DNA from: Streptomyces parvulus
GTDB lineage: Bacteria; Actinomycetota; Actinomycetes; Streptomycetales; Streptomycetaceae
Direction: 5' to 3'
Length of the DNA: 64,000 bases
NCBI RefSeq assembly: GCF_014648855.1
Contig: NZ_BMRX01000004.1
Location: 1 to 64,000, forward strand
Shown: positions 8,315-18,446 of the stretch, piece by piece
Layout: each line of letters starts with the position of its first letter
Numbering within the stretch: position 1 is the first letter of the stretch
Notes under the pieces: generated by a model
Told to the model about the DNA's origin: nothing
Databases searched by the model: none
The model's input: the letters and a program-made list of their open reading frames with translations, nothing else
Translations under genes and position numbers: made by a program

Positions 8315-9241
8315 CTACTCCTGTTCGGCCGGCACCATCGCGCCCGTCTCCCGTTCTTGCGACAGCACGGTCTTACGGAACGAGGCGACGACCGGCCGCA
8401 GGTCGATGTGGTGCCAGACCGCCCAGAGCTGGATGGACGCCGCGTGCCAAGGCAGGGCGCGCACGGCCACGGCCTCGGTGGCGCCGCGCACCATGCTCTT
8501 CTGCACCAGGGCAAGACCGAGGCCGGAGGCCACCAGGCCGAGTGCCGTCAGGGGATCCGCGGCGTCGAGCCGGATGTCGGGGGTGAATCCCGAGGCCACG
8601 CACGAGGCAACGAATGTGTCCCGCCACGCCGGGTCGCCCTCCTCCTCGACCGCGATCCACGGTTGCCCGTTCAGATCCTTCGCCGAGATCGTCTCGCTCG
8701 CGGCCAGCGGGTGGCCCACCGGAAGGGCCAGCAGCAGCGGGTCCTCCAGCAGCATCGCGGCCCTCAGCAGGGGGTCGTCGCGGTCCGGTGGCTCCCGCAC
8801 CAGGGCGATGTCCAGGCTGCGCTGGCGCAGTCCCTCGAACTGCTCGGCCGCGGACATGCTGTACAGCGCGACATGGATGCCGGGGCTCTCCTCCTGGAGC
8901 CGGCGCAGCGCGCCCGGGAGCACACCGGTGTGCATGGCGTCGGCCACGTAGCCGATGCAGAGCCCGCCCTCCTCGCCCCTGCCCAGCCGGCGGCCGAGGT
9001 TCTCCAGCCGGTCGGCGTGGCGCAGCAGCGCCTGGGCCTCGCTGAGGAAGGTCGCGCCATCGCGGGTGAGCCGGATGCGCTGCTGGCTCCGCTCGAACAG
9101 GGTAAGGCCGAGGTTCTTCTCCAGCTGAGCGATCTGCCGGCTGAGAGGGGACTGGGAGATATGGAGTTGCTCGGCGGCGCGGCCGACGTGTTCGGTCTCG
9201 GCCACGGTGACGAAGTAGCGCAGTTGTCGCAGGTCAAGCAT
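8315..9241 (-). CDS. LysR-family transcriptional regulator
   Basis: A 309-residue LysR regulator. The winged HTH at residues 1-60 has LRQLRYFVTVAETEHVGRAA and SQSPLSRQIAQLE, followed by a type-2 periplasmic-binding-like effector domain. The ATG at 9241 starts exactly at the domain (MLDLRQLR); the longer TTG start at 9262 overlaps the operator and is less likely. It is divergent from the aldo/keto reductase at 9382, and the palindrome at 9268-9284 between them is the likely binding site. Confidence 0.9.
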   Translation of the reverse strand: MLDLRQLRYFVTVAETEHVGRAAEQLHISQSPLSRQIAQLEKNLGLTLFERSQQRIRLTRDGATFLSEAQALLRHADRLENLGRRLGRGEEGGLCIGYVADAMHTGVLPGALRRLQEESPGIHVALYSMSAAEQFEGLRQRSLDIALVREPPDRDDPLLRAAMLLEDPLLLALPVGHPLAASETISAKDLNGQPWIAVEEEGDPAWRDTFVASCVASGFTPDIRLDAADPLTALGLVASGLGLALVQKSMVRGATEAVAVRALPWHAASIQLWAVWHHIDLRPVVASFRKTVLSQERETGAMVPAEQE

Positions 9242-9267
9242 GTAAGACCTCGGAGGACTCAAGTGTA

Positions 9268-9284
9268 TCCAAGAGAGTCTTGGA
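9268..9284. promoter_or_regulatory. Likely LysR operator TCCAAGA-N3-TCTTGGA
   Basis: A perfect 7-bp inverted repeat with a 3-bp spacer, 27 bp before the LysR start. It contains the T-N11-A arrangement typical of LysR sites. Its place between divergent genes suggests autoregulation and control of the aldo/keto reductase. Confidence 0.65.
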
Positions 9285-9381
9285 CAGTCTGAACTTCCGA
9301 TCCTAACGTCGAAGGCGAACGAACGGCGGACCGGCCGAAGGCCATGAGTCCGCCCCTTCCACCCCTCCCCGAGGACGCTTC

Positions 9382-10392
9382 ATGACCATCACATCTCTGC
9401 TCCCGGGCCGCCTCGGACTGGGCACGGCTCCGCTGGGCAGCATGTTCCGCGACGTCACCGACGAGGAGGCCGCCGCGACCGTCGACGCCGCGTGGGACCA
9501 CGGCATCCGCTACTACGACACCGCACCCTTCTACGGCGCGGGCCTGGCGGAGATACGCCTCGGCGACGCGCTCGCCGGGCGTCCCCGCGACAGCTACGTG
9601 CTCAGCACCAAGGTGGGCCGTGTCGTCCTCGACGAGGTCGAGGACCCCGCCACCCGTGAACTCGGCGAGAAGGGCGGCCTGTTCGAGCACGGCCGTCCCA
9701 ACAAGCTCGTGCACGACTGGACGGCCGACGCGACCAAGCGGTCCATCGAGGACAGCCTGCGGCGGCTGCGCACCGACCGGCTCGACATCGTCTGGGTCCA
9801 TGACGTGGCGCAGGACTTCCACGGCGACGAGTGGCTCGCCGTCTACGAGAGTGCCCGTACCGGTGCCTTCCGCGTCCTTCAGCAGCTGCGCGACGAGGGC
9901 GTGATCAAGGCGTGGGGGCTCGGCGTCAACCGCGTCGAACCCGTCGAGCTCACTCTCGAACTGGACGAGCCGAAGCCGGACGCCTTCCTGCTCGCCGGGC
10001 GCTACACCCTGCTGGACCACGACCGGGCCCTGCAGCGCCTGCTCCCCACGGCGGCCGACCAGGACGTCAGCCTCGTCGTCGGCGGCCCCTACAGCTCCGG
10101 CATCCTCGCGGGCGGCACCCACTTCGAGTACCAGGACGCGCCCGCGCACATCGTCGAGAAGGTGGCGCGCATCAAGCAGCTCGCCGAGCGGCACGGTGTC
10201 AGCATCAAGGCTGCCGCCCTGCAGTTCTCCCTTGCCCATCCGGCGGCCGCCGCCGTGATCCCGGGCGCGACCCGGCCCAGCCGGATCGCCGAAGACGTCG
10301 CAGCACTCGACGAGAGCATCCCCGCGGCGTTCTGGGCCGAGCTCCGCGAGGCCGGGCTGGTCTCCGCCCTGGCACCCCTGCCCACCGCCTGA
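9382..10392 (+). CDS. Aldo/keto reductase (aldose 1-dehydrogenase group)
   Basis: A 336-residue AKR with the catalytic tetrad Asp46, Tyr51 (DTAPFYG), Lys77 (STKVGR) and His140 (WVHD). It belongs to the group that includes D-threo-aldose/L-fucose 1-dehydrogenases and is clearly related to the second AKR at 22017 in the fucose locus, although this copy sits under a LysR regulator. It is followed 29 bp later by an SRPBCC gene, probably in one transcript. Substrate inferred only. Confidence 0.88.
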   Translation: MTITSLLPGRLGLGTAPLGSMFRDVTDEEAAATVDAAWDHGIRYYDTAPFYGAGLAEIRLGDALAGRPRDSYVLSTKVGRVVLDEVEDPATRELGEKGGLFEHGRPNKLVHDWTADATKRSIEDSLRRLRTDRLDIVWVHDVAQDFHGDEWLAVYESARTGAFRVLQQLRDEGVIKAWGLGVNRVEPVELTLELDEPKPDAFLLAGRYTLLDHDRALQRLLPTAADQDVSLVVGGPYSSGILAGGTHFEYQDAPAHIVEKVARIKQLAERHGVSIKAAALQFSLAHPAAAAVIPGATRPSRIAEDVAALDESIPAAFWAELREAGLVSALAPLPTA

Positions 10393-10421
10393 CACCCCCC
10401 ACCTAGGACAGGAGCAACCCC

Positions 10422-10850
10422 GTGGCCTCCACCACCGCTACCCTCGACGTGGCCGTGCCCCCGGATCGGGTGTGGCAGCTCATCGGCGGCTTCGACGCGC
10501 TGCCCGACTGGCTGCCCTACATCTCCGAGAGCGTCGCCGCCGAGGGCGGCCGCGTACGCCGGCTGCGCAATGAGGAAGGCGGCGTGATCGTCGAGCGGCT
10601 CGTAGCCTTCGACGACGCGGCACGCTCGTACAGCTACGCCATCCTCGAGGCGCCGTTCCCGGTGACCGACTACCACTCCACGCTGCGCGTGCGCGAGGTC
10701 CCCGGCCGGTTGGACTCGTCGCGCGTCGAGTGGTCCGGGACGTTCACCCCCACCGGCGTCACCGACGAAGAAGCAGTCGCGCTGTTCCACGGCATCTACG
10801 CCGACGGGCTGGCCGCCCTGCACGACACCCTGTCGGGCTCGCTCGCCTGA
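10422..10850 (+). CDS. SRPBCC (START/Bet v 1-like) protein
   Basis: A 142-residue protein with the MxaD/polyketide-cyclase-type SRPBCC fold. It opens with an ATLDVAVPPDRVWQLIGGFDALPDWLP-type region (residues 5-30), has a central EGGVIVERL segment and a final helix (ALFHGIYADGLAAL). GTG start at 10422 after AGGAGCAACCCC. These proteins bind hydrophobic ligands or act as cyclases/chaperones. It is probably co-transcribed with the aldo/keto reductase. Confidence 0.82.
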   Translation: MASTTATLDVAVPPDRVWQLIGGFDALPDWLPYISESVAAEGGRVRRLRNEEGGVIVERLVAFDDAARSYSYAILEAPFPVTDYHSTLRVREVPGRLDSSRVEWSGTFTPTGVTDEEAVALFHGIYADGLAALHDTLSGSLA

Positions 10851-10890
10851 CGGGCCGTCACACCGAGGCAGTCGAGGAGCAGCCCGCCCG

Positions 10891-10920
10891 GCAGCACCCC
10901 CGCCCGGGCGGGGGTGCTGC
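10891..10920. terminator. Perfect 30-bp palindromic terminator
   Basis: GCAGCACCCCCGCCC is followed directly by its exact reverse complement, giving an uninterrupted 15-bp stem. It lies between the convergent SRPBCC and OsmC genes and fits the T-poor bidirectional terminators of Streptomyces. Confidence 0.75.
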
Positions 10921-11019
10921 CGCCGATCGTGGCGAGGCGGTCACGCGCCGCGTCCACCGGATGCGGGTCGACGACGTCGATGTTCGTCACGGCGCCGGCT
11001 GCGCTCGCGGTCGGTGGCC

Positions 11020-11460
11020 TCAGCCACTCGCGACGGTCGTGGTCACGGGCGTGCCGGTCTCCACCGTTCTGCTCACGGTGCACAGACGGTCGTGGGACGC
11101 CTTGACCGCGCGGGGCAGGATCGTGCGAGCGCGGTCCGCACCCTCGACGTCGGGGAAGGCGACGCTGAACGTGACCTGGAGGTTGGTCATGCGATTGCCC
11201 TGCTCGTCGCTGATCTTGTCGCCGGTGACCACCACGGAGAACTCGGTGGGCTCGGCGTGACGGCCGGTGGCGGCTTCGACGTCGACGGCCGTACACCCGC
11301 CGATCGCGGCCAGGAACAGCTCCACAGGGGTGAAGCCGGTGGGCCCGATGCCGTCGGGGGACGTGCCGAAGCCGATCGACTCACCGCCGGAGTTGGTCGC
11401 GACGAACCGGCCACCGCTGGTGCGCTCGACGACCACGGAACGCTTCGAGGTTTCACTCAT
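11020..11460 (-). CDS. OsmC-family peroxiredoxin-like protein
   Basis: A 146-residue OsmC/Ohr-fold protein with both redox cysteines: Cys56 in AAIGGCTAVD and Cys127 in DRLCTVSRT. Family members reduce organic hydroperoxides with these cysteines; this one is closer to the general OsmC branch than to Ohr. The start at 11460 is the only good ATG. It stands alone, convergent with the genes on the left and separated from the fucosidase by about 140 bp. Confidence 0.88.
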   Translation of the reverse strand: MSETSKRSVVVERTSGGRFVATNSGGESIGFGTSPDGIGPTGFTPVELFLAAIGGCTAVDVEAATGRHAEPTEFSVVVTGDKISDEQGNRMTNLQVTFSVAFPDVEGADRARTILPRAVKASHDRLCTVSRTVETGTPVTTTVASG

Positions 11461-11602
11461 GCACGGACACTAATGGTTCGGGGTGTGACGCAGCACGAGG
11501 CCCGGCCGACGGGGCCTGCACACGCCGGGCGGTGGGGCGCCGGCCCTTCGGGCTGTCGGTGAGGCGGCCGTGGTGGCGGTGTGTGTGGGCTGAGCCGGGC
11601 TG

Positions 11603-14032
11603 TTACGGGGTGAGCGGGACGAGCCGGTAGTGGCCGTTGCGGTGGGTGTCGAAGGACAGGACGTGGTGCTCGGGGCGGTCGGCGTCGGCGCCCTCGACGC
11701 GCACCGGGTGCGGGGTGCGGATCCGTACGGGGTTGCCGAGGAGCGAGCGTACTTCCGCGCGGGTGATGCCGTGGGCCGTCCACTCCAGGTCGATCTCGAA
11801 GCCGCCGCGTGCCCGCAGTCCCCGGAAGGCACCGGTGGGCCAGGCGTCGGGCAGGGCGGGCAGCAGCTCGATCTCGTCGGCGTGGCTCTGCAGCAGCATC
11901 TCGGTGATGCCGGAGACGCCGCCGAAGTTGCCGTCGATCTGGAAGGGCGGGTGCAGGTCGAAGAGGTTGGGCGCGGTGCGGGCCGGGGTGAGCAGGTCCG
12001 CCAGGTGCTGGTAGGCGCGGGCCGGTTCCAGCAGCCGGGCCCACATGTTGATCTTCCAGGCGAGGGACCAGCCCTGTCCTGCGGTGCCGCGCAGTTCCAG
12101 GCTCTTCCTGGCGGCCGCGGCGAGCTCCGGGGTGCCCCTCGGGGTGATCTGGGCGCTCGGGAAGACGCCGTAGAGGTGGGACACGTGGCGGCTTCTGACC
12201 AGGGCCGCCTCCTCCCAGTCCACCAGCCACTCCTGGATCTGGCCCAGGTGGCCGACGCGGGTGGGGGCGAGCCGGTCGCGGACCTCGGTGACGCGTTCGA
12301 CGAGGCGGCGGTCGCGGTCCAGCACCTTCGCGGCCTGCCGGAAGGCGTCGAAGAGGTCCCGCAGCAGTTGCATGTCCATGGTGGGGCCGGCGCAGATGCT
12401 GACGCTCTCCCCCTCGTCCTGGTGGTGGGTGACCTCCGGCGACTGCGAGGGGTTGGTGACGAGCCAGCCGGTCTCCGCGTCCACCTGCAAGGTGTCGAGG
12501 AAGAACTCCACCGCGCCCTTCATCACCGGGTAGTTGCGGCTGAGCGCGCCCGTCTCGCCGGTGAACCGGTAGTGGTCCCACAGCATCACGCACAGCCAGG
12601 CGCCGCCGGTCGGCCACATGCCGTACTGGGCGGCGTCCACCGGTGCCGTGCCGCGCCAGCCGTCGGTGTTGTGGTGCAGGACCCAGCCGGGGGCGTCGTA
12701 CAGCTCCCGTGCGGTGCGGGTGCCGGACTCGGCCAGTTCGTGCGCCATCCGCACGGCGGGGTCCCAGCATTCGGCGAGGTTGCCGGGGCCGGCGGGCCAG
12801 TAGTTCATCTCGAAGTTGATGTTGACGGTGTACTTGGACTCCCAGGCCGGGTTCAGGCTGTCGTTCCACAGTCCTTGGAGGTTGGCGGGCTGTCCGGGCG
12901 ACCGGGAGCTGGAGGCGAGCAGGTAGCGGCCGTACTGGAAGTAGAGCGCGGCCAGTTGGGGGTCCTTGCCGTCGGCGAACAGCGGGATGCGTTCGTCGGT
13001 GGGCAGGGTCGTGCGTTCGGACGGGCCGAGGTCGATGGCGACCCTGCTGAACAGGCGCCGGTGGTCGGCGACGTGCCGGGCGCGCAGGACGTCGTACGGC
13101 TTGCTCGCGGCCGGTGTCAGGTGCTTGCGGGCGCGGGCCTCGGGGTCCGCGCCGACGTCGAGGTAGTTGCGGTAGCTGGTCGCCATGGAGATCACCAGGG
13201 TGACGCTGTCGGCGTCCTCGACGGTGAGGGTGCCGCCTTCGGTGCGCACCCGGCCTCCCTCGGCCTCGGCGCGTGCCAGGGCCCGGAAGCGCACCGAGCC
13301 GGGCAGGCCGTACCAGTCGCCGCTGACGCCGTCGAGGGCGATGGTGTGGGCGTCCACGGCCGAGGTGCCGGATCTCTGCGGGCTGCCGAAGCGGGCCGAG
13401 AAGCCGACGGCGCCCGGGGTGTCCGTGCTCAGGCGGACGACGAGGACCTGGTCGGGGGCGCTGGCGAAGACCTCGCGGACATGGCGTACGTCGCCCCGGG
13501 TGTAGCTGGTGCGGGCGACGGCGGTCTCCAGGTCCAGTTCGCGTTCGTAGTCGCTCACCTCGCCCTGGCCCGCGAGGGTGAGTTCGAGGTCGCCGAGCAC
13601 CTGGTAGGCGGCCTGCTCCGAGGGGCTCCCCAGGAATTCGGCGTCGATCAGCCGCTGTGCCTGGTTCCATTTCTCCTCGGCCACCAGGCGGCGGATCTCC
13701 GCCAGGTACTTGACGGCGTCGGGGCGGGCGTAGTCGTTGGGGCCGCCGGCCCACAGGCTGTCCTCGTTGAGCTGGAGCCGTTCGGTGTCGGTGCCGCCGA
13801 AGACCATGGCGCCGAGCCGGCCGTTGCCGACCGGCAGGGCCTCCAGCCACTCCGCTGCCGGGGCGCGGTACCAGAGCCGCATCGGGTTGGCGGCGTGGTC
13901 CCCTCGCCGCCCCGCCGACGCGGCGGCGTCCGCCGTCTGTGGCGCGGCCTGTGCGGGAGCGGCGCTCAGCGCGGTCGCTGCCGCGGACGCTCCGGCCGCG
14001 GCCAGGACGTTTCGTCGGGACAGCTCGGGCAT
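11603..14032 (-). CDS. Exported GH95 alpha-L-fucosidase
   Basis: An 809-residue glycoside hydrolase. A Tat-type signal ([10 protein letters not shown]..., cleavage near AQA at about 29) is followed by the GH95 N-terminal domain ([19 protein letters not shown], then [11 protein letters not shown]) and a long (alpha/alpha)6 domain. GH95 catalytic-region motifs are present: NINFEMNYW with the paired Asn, NPSQSPE with the acid Glu, and [11 protein letters not shown] with Asp. The ATG at 14032 follows GGAGG. The family hydrolyses alpha-1,2-linked L-fucose from xyloglucan or glycans. It feeds the fucose pathway encoded downstream and is probably exported folded. Confidence 0.93.
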   Translation of the reverse strand: MPELSRRNVLAAAGASAAATALSAAPAQAAPQTADAAASAGRRGDHAANPMRLWYRAPAAEWLEALPVGNGRLGAMVFGGTDTERLQLNEDSLWAGGPNDYARPDAVKYLAEIRRLVAEEKWNQAQRLIDAEFLGSPSEQAAYQVLGDLELTLAGQGEVSDYERELDLETAVARTSYTRGDVRHVREVFASAPDQVLVVRLSTDTPGAVGFSARFGSPQRSGTSAVDAHTIALDGVSGDWYGLPGSVRFRALARAEAEGGRVRTEGGTLTVEDADSVTLVISMATSYRNYLDVGADPEARARKHLTPAASKPYDVLRARHVADHRRLFSRVAIDLGPSERTTLPTDERIPLFADGKDPQLAALYFQYGRYLLASSSRSPGQPANLQGLWNDSLNPAWESKYTVNINFEMNYWPAGPGNLAECWDPAVRMAHELAESGTRTARELYDAPGWVLHHNTDGWRGTAPVDAAQYGMWPTGGAWLCVMLWDHYRFTGETGALSRNYPVMKGAVEFFLDTLQVDAETGWLVTNPSQSPEVTHHQDEGESVSICAGPTMDMQLLRDLFDAFRQAAKVLDRDRRLVERVTEVRDRLAPTRVGHLGQIQEWLVDWEEAALVRSRHVSHLYGVFPSAQITPRGTPELAAAARKSLELRGTAGQGWSLAWKINMWARLLEPARAYQHLADLLTPARTAPNLFDLHPPFQIDGNFGGVSGITEMLLQSHADEIELLPALPDAWPTGAFRGLRARGGFEIDLEWTAHGITRAEVRSLLGNPVRIRTPHPVRVEGADADRPEHHVLSFDTHRNGHYRLVPLTP

Positions 14033-14116
14033 GGCGGGCCTCCAGGTGTGAGTCGGGTGCGGCGGCTGGTGCTCGGTGTTCTCGGCACGGGCGGATTCGG
14101 GCCCGCGCCCACCGCA

Positions 14117-14152
14117 CCCCGGGCGGCGGCGCGTGCGGCACGCTGCCCGGGG
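14117..14152. terminator. Inverted repeat between the beta-helix gene and the fucosidase gene
   Basis: CCCCGGGC at 14117-14124 pairs with GCCCGGGG at 14145-14152 around a 20-nt loop that can itself pair. It lies just after the beta-helix gene stop on the minus strand and could terminate or attenuate read-through into the fucosidase gene. Confidence 0.4.
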
Positions 14153-14183
14153 GCGTTTCGTCGGCCGACCGGTCAGGGACGGC

Positions 14184-16073
14184 TCACTGGGTGTCCCCGT
14201 CGGGCAGCGGGTAGGGGAAGCCGGCGGTGACGCCGATCTTGTCGTACTCCATGCGGGAGGTGTCGTACCCGTCCTCCCAGTTGGCGTTCTCGACGTCGTT
14301 GCACTGGTAGCTTTGGTACGACTGGTCGGTGGTCTTGCCGACCTCGATGTCCTCGAAGGTGAAGCCGCAGCCGCCGGCGTCCATGTGGATGCCACGGGTG
14401 CCGCTGTCGGGCATCGACTCGTCCGGGATCACGTCGCCTATGACCATCTGGCGCACGTGGTTGTCCATCGGGTACGGCTCGACGTTGTTGACGCCGTAGG
14501 TGTAGAAGGCGCCCATGTCGCCGCTGTCCAGGCCGGCTTCGTCGATGCGCAGGTACTCGAAGGTGTTGCCGCGGGCGTAGTTGTCCTTGAGGGCCACTTC
14601 GGGGCGCACCTCAAGGCTGATGCCGTAGCGGGCGCTGTGCTTGACGTGGCTGTGGCTGACGGTGTTGTGCCCGGTGTTCATCAGCTCGATGCCGGAGGCG
14701 TCGCCGGGGTTCAGCTCGCCGTAGTGGGTGATGTAGTTGTTGGTCAGCAGGTGGCCGTTGGAGGTGTTCCCCTCGCCCGGGTAGGGGCCCTCGACCTTGA
14801 TGCCGTCGGCGCCGATGTTCTCCAGCAGGCTGTCGCGGACCGTGAGGTGGTCGTTGGCGGCGATGGCGTAGACGGCGTGGTAGCCCGTGTCGGAGATCTT
14901 CAGCCGGGACAGGGTGATGTCCTTGCTGTTGGTGAGGGTGACGGCGCCGAAGCGGTTGCGCGGCATCTCGATCTGCCGGTCGTACTCCGGGTACTTGTGC
15001 ACCTCGCCGGAGTCGCCGTCGCTGATCCACCCGTTGCGGTACCAGTCGACGAAGTCGCTGTACTGCAGGGCGAGTCCGTCCAGGGTGATGTCCCGCACCC
15101 GTCGGTCGGGGTCGGCGCCGGACAGGTCGAACAGGGTCTTGACCGTCGGACGCAGCACGGTGACGTCGTCGATGTCGCCGCGGGGCTTGTAGTACAGCCG
15201 GCCCTCCTTGAAGTCCAGGTAGTACTCGCCCGCCTGGTCCAGGAAGTCGAGCGAGTTCTGGAGGAAGTAGCGCGAGCCGCCGCCGGAGTTGTTGAGCGCG
15301 TACCGGGTCCAGTACTTGAGGGTCATCTGGTTCTTGGCGGGGTTCCAGTCCCGGATCGGGACCGTGTCGGTGAACCAGCTCCAGCTGCCGCCCGACCAGA
15401 CGACGGCCTGGGCGTTGCTGAGGTCCCAGTCCGCCTGCCAGTCACCGGGGTTGGAGTACAGCCACTGGTGGACGGCCTCCTTCTCCGGCTCCGGCAGGGT
15501 GGAGGTGAGATACGGGGCCCACTCGTCGTCGGACTTGCGGTTGGGGTAGCGGGCGGTGGTGGCGCGCTTGCCGTCCTCGAAGAGGGTGTAGAAGGGGCTG
15601 TCCGTGCCGACGTCGGCACGGTAGATGCCGTCCTTGTACTCCTCCCAGCCGGTGACCGGCTGGGCGCCCGTCACGCGGGCCTTGCCGGGGCCGTCGTAGG
15701 AGCGGTAGACGACCCGGTGGCCGTCGGTGCCCGAGTCGCGGTCGTCGAGTTCGACGGTGCGGCTCAGCGGGTAGTCGCCGGCACGCAGGTTGACGTGGAT
15801 GTCGCAGCGCATCCTGCCGGGCCGGTTCAGGCCCTTGTCACGGATGTGGTCGCGGGCCTTCTCGATGGTCTTGAACGGCTTGCTCCTGCTCCCCTTGGCC
15901 TTGTCGCTGCCGTCGGGGGACACGAACAGTTCGGTGGCCTTGCAGCCGTCGGCCTGGGCGCTCGCGTCGGGTGGGTCAAGGGTTGCCCCGCCGACCAGCA
16001 GGGCGCCGGCCGCGAGCAGCAGGGGCAGTCGTCTGGTCCTTCGTCGGACTGGTCGTACCTGGGTGGTGGGCAC
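14184..16073 (-). CDS. Secreted right-handed beta-helix protein (possible GH141-like hydrolase)
   Basis: A 629-residue exported protein. A Sec signal peptide ([20 protein letters not shown], cleavage near ASA at about 40) is followed by the start typical of parallel beta-helix carbohydrate-active proteins ([20 protein letters not shown]). Many short beta-helix coils with Asn/Asp ladders follow between residues 300 and 560 ([30 protein letters not shown]). GTG start at 16073 after AAGGAG. Proteins of this architecture include GH141 fucosidases/xylanases, and the neighbouring GH95 gene fits a fucosylated substrate. Catalytic residues cannot be assigned with confidence. Confidence 0.85.
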   Translation of the reverse strand: MPTTQVRPVRRRTRRLPLLLAAGALLVGGATLDPPDASAQADGCKATELFVSPDGSDKAKGSRSKPFKTIEKARDHIRDKGLNRPGRMRCDIHVNLRAGDYPLSRTVELDDRDSGTDGHRVVYRSYDGPGKARVTGAQPVTGWEEYKDGIYRADVGTDSPFYTLFEDGKRATTARYPNRKSDDEWAPYLTSTLPEPEKEAVHQWLYSNPGDWQADWDLSNAQAVVWSGGSWSWFTDTVPIRDWNPAKNQMTLKYWTRYALNNSGGGSRYFLQNSLDFLDQAGEYYLDFKEGRLYYKPRGDIDDVTVLRPTVKTLFDLSGADPDRRVRDITLDGLALQYSDFVDWYRNGWISDGDSGEVHKYPEYDRQIEMPRNRFGAVTLTNSKDITLSRLKISDTGYHAVYAIAANDHLTVRDSLLENIGADGIKVEGPYPGEGNTSNGHLLTNNYITHYGELNPGDASGIELMNTGHNTVSHSHVKHSARYGISLEVRPEVALKDNYARGNTFEYLRIDEAGLDSGDMGAFYTYGVNNVEPYPMDNHVRQMVIGDVIPDESMPDSGTRGIHMDAGGCGFTFEDIEVGKTTDQSYQSYQCNDVENANWEDGYDTSRMEYDKIGVTAGFPYPLPDGDTQ

Positions 16074-16464
16074 GAGGTCTCCTTGCCGGGTGGAGTGCGT
16101 GATGTCGTGGTCCGGATCCCCGTGGACCGGCCGGTGTGTTCCGTGCCGTCACGGGTGCTGGTGCCGCGCGGGCTCGTGTTACTGGTCCGGGGCGTCGGCG
16201 CCGTCCGGCGGCTCGCGTCGGCCGCCGACGGGCCCGGGGCTCGGGGCCCGGAGGAGGGGGCGCCCCGAGGTACTCGCTCCGGCGGAGCACCCGCACGGCA
16301 CCGCCGTACATGACTAGTGGGTCACTGATCGAGCAACGACAGTTAATATGTTCGTGCCGTGGTGTCGTCAATACACAATGCCGAACCTGAAATTGATGGC
16401 CTGAGGGGCGACGCATGCGCGGCCTCTGAGTCATAAGTCAGCGCATTCGAGGGAGCATGGTGCC
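16074..16464. other. Divergent intergenic region with an AT-rich promoter zone
   Basis: About 390 bp between two divergent genes. 16080-16305 is GC-rich without a gene. 16310-16385 is clearly AT-richer (TTAATATG near 16341, CAATACACAATG near 16369) and is where promoters for one or both genes are expected. No perfect operator was recognised. Confidence 0.4.
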
Positions 16465-17634
16465 ATGACGGATCCCGGCCTGCCGGCGTTTCCCCAGCTC
16501 GGTGCGGAGGAGCGGGCGGCCCTGACGGGCCTCGCCCGGCAGCAGTCGGCCGGGCTCCGGCTGCGCGGCCGGATCGTGCTGGCCTGTGCCGAGGGGCTGA
16601 CCAACGCTGAGGTCGCCCAGCGGCTCACGGTCAGCCCGGCCACGGTGGCCAAGTGGCGCGGGCGCTATCTGCGGCGGGGCGTCGCAGGTCTGCACGACGC
16701 TCCTCGGCCGGGGCGACCCCGCAGCGCGGACCGCCGGCAGGCGGAGGCGCGGATCGCGGCCGTGGTCGAACAGGCCCGCGCCGGTGCCCCGGTGCCCTCG
16801 ACGCGCGCGCTGTCCGACACCCTCGGTCTGTCGCAGTCCACGATCGCCCGGATCTGGCGGGAGCAGCAGGCCGCGCTGCCCGATCCGCCGGCTGCCCGGC
16901 CCGAGGGTCCGCGCGGGGACGCGGGTGGGGAGGTGCGCGCGGCCGAGGGCGGACCGGTGCCGGGCACGCCGCGCATGCCGCGGCAGTTGCTCTCCGACCA
17001 CGTGTACACGCTGCTGCGCGACTGGATCGTCGGCGGCCGGCTGGCGCCCGGTCAGCGCCTGGTCGAGTCGGAGATCGCACGCGGTTTCGGCACCAGTCAG
17101 GCACCACCCCGCGAGGCGATCAAGCGCCTGGCGTACGAGGGGCTGGTCATCTCCCAGCCGCACCGCGGCACCTATGTCGCTCGGGTCTCCGAGCGGCAGG
17201 CGCAGGACGTCCGGGACATCCGGGTGATGTTCGAGGAGTACGCGGCCCGCCGGGTGGCCGGCCGGCTGGACGCCGAGCACGCGCGGCTGCTCACCAAGGA
17301 CGTGGACCGACTGCGCCGGGCCGCGGCCCAGGACGACATCGGCGCCTTCCGCGACGCCGACATGTCATTTCACCGGCATGTGTGCGAATCGGCCGACAAC
17401 GCGGCGCTGATCCGCCTGTGGCGCATGATCGAGTCCAGTCTGTGGGACCTGCACGTGCTCGGCGACCCGCGCTACGCGGGAAGCTGGGGCGCGATGGCCG
17501 AGCACCACGCCGAACTCCTGGACGTCCTGCGCCGCGGTGACCCGGACGTTGCCGGGCCGATGTTCGCCGACCACGCCGCGGGCGAGACCGCCCGCTACCT
17601 TCCCGACCGGTCCGGGCCCGCCCCCGGACGGTGA
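16465..17634 (+). CDS. Regulator fusing an IS630-transposase-type HTH to a GntR/FCD regulator
   Basis: A 389-residue protein with three parts. Residues about 10-135 match the N-terminal double HTH of IS630 transposases (LGAEERAALTGLARQQ, GLTNAEVAQRLTVSPATVAKW, RPGRPR, then LSQSTIARIWREQ). A Pro/Gly linker spans 136-172. Residues 173-240 are a GntR winged helix (DHVYTLLRDWIVGGRLAPGQ, REAIKRLAYEGLV), and 241-375 are an FCD ligand domain with Asp299/His303, His347-348 and His370 placed as in metal-binding FCD domains. There is no DDE domain, so this is not a transposase. The ATG at 16465 follows GAGGGAGC. It probably controls part of the fucose locus. Confidence 0.85.
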   Translation: MTDPGLPAFPQLGAEERAALTGLARQQSAGLRLRGRIVLACAEGLTNAEVAQRLTVSPATVAKWRGRYLRRGVAGLHDAPRPGRPRSADRRQAEARIAAVVEQARAGAPVPSTRALSDTLGLSQSTIARIWREQQAALPDPPAARPEGPRGDAGGEVRAAEGGPVPGTPRMPRQLLSDHVYTLLRDWIVGGRLAPGQRLVESEIARGFGTSQAPPREAIKRLAYEGLVISQPHRGTYVARVSERQAQDVRDIRVMFEEYAARRVAGRLDAEHARLLTKDVDRLRRAAAQDDIGAFRDADMSFHRHVCESADNAALIRLWRMIESSLWDLHVLGDPRYAGSWGAMAEHHAELLDVLRRGDPDVAGPMFADHAAGETARYLPDRSGPAPGR

Positions 17635-17650
17635 AGCGACCGCCACCCCC

Positions 17651-18433
17651 TCACTCCGCCCCGCCCATCCGTCGGACGACACCCTTGATGAGCGCGGCGA
17701 GCGCCGCCACCCGCTCGGGTGTGGCCTGGGACTTGAGCAGCGAGGAGCTGACGGCGAAGGGCCGGCCGCCCGTCGGCGGTCCGGGCACGGCCGCCGCGAC
17801 GCAGACGATGCCCTCGGCGGTCTCCTGGTCGTCGACGGCGTGACCGGTCGAGCGCGTGTCGCGCACGTCCGCGAGCAGGGCGTCCAGGGTGGTGATCGAC
17901 CAGGGTGTGCGGGACTCGAACGGCTCACGGCCGCGGAGCAGTTCACGCACCCCGGCGTCGTCCAGGCCGGCCAGCATGGCCTTGCCCAGCGCCGTGCAGG
18001 TGACCGGGAGCCTCGCCCCCGCCCTGCTGGTGAGGCGCATCAGGACGGTGCCCTCGTGGACCGCCAGGTAGACGACGTCCGTGCCGTCCATGGTGGCCAG
18101 TTGCAGCGTCTCCTCGCGGTCGCCCAGGCGGCGCATCTGCTCCCGGAAGGCGTGGACAGGGTCGAGGGCGTCCAGGTAGGACTGGGCGAGCCCCAGCAGC
18201 CCGGGTCCGAGGGCGAAGCCGCCCTCCACGGCCCGGACGAGTTGCCTTTCGTGCAGGGCCGCGCAGATGTTGACGACGGAGGCTCGCGGTATGCCGCCCG
18301 CGGCGGCGGCCAGTTGGGCGGGCGACAGTGCGCGGCCGCGGGCGTCCGCCAGCGCGTCGAGGATCGCGCCCGCCCGCAGCACGGCCGGTGCCGGTGCGGC
18401 ACTGGCCCATACCGATCGGTCCCGAGTACTCAT
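17651..18433 (-). CDS. IclR-family transcriptional regulator
   Basis: A 260-residue IclR regulator. The winged HTH at about 15-75 (AGAILDALAD...LSPAQLAAAAGGIPRASVVNI) is followed by the IclR ligand domain with LPVTCTALGKAMLAGL near 145 and AVPGPPTGGRPFAVSSS near 225. It is divergent from the FAH-family gene at 18712. The TGAC/GTCA half-sites at 18447-18488 between them are likely binding sites, overlapping the candidate -35 of the rightward promoter. Confidence 0.92.
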   Translation of the reverse strand: MSTRDRSVWASAAPAPAVLRAGAILDALADARGRALSPAQLAAAAGGIPRASVVNICAALHERQLVRAVEGGFALGPGLLGLAQSYLDALDPVHAFREQMRRLGDREETLQLATMDGTDVVYLAVHEGTVLMRLTSRAGARLPVTCTALGKAMLAGLDDAGVRELLRGREPFESRTPWSITTLDALLADVRDTRSTGHAVDDQETAEGIVCVAAAVPGPPTGGRPFAVSSSLLKSQATPERVAALAALIKGVVRRMGGAE

Positions 18434-18446
18434 GGCGCCATACCTT

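Noticed and set aside
11630..14230. An 866-codon open frame on the plus strand across the fucosidase gene
   Set aside because: It is the mirror of the real GH95 gene in GC-rich DNA. It shows no domain text, and the minus-strand frame is unambiguous.
17610..17640. GC-rich repeat at the end of the fusion regulator as a terminator
   Set aside because: It lies within the last codons and is imperfect; ordinary GC-rich coding sequence explains it.
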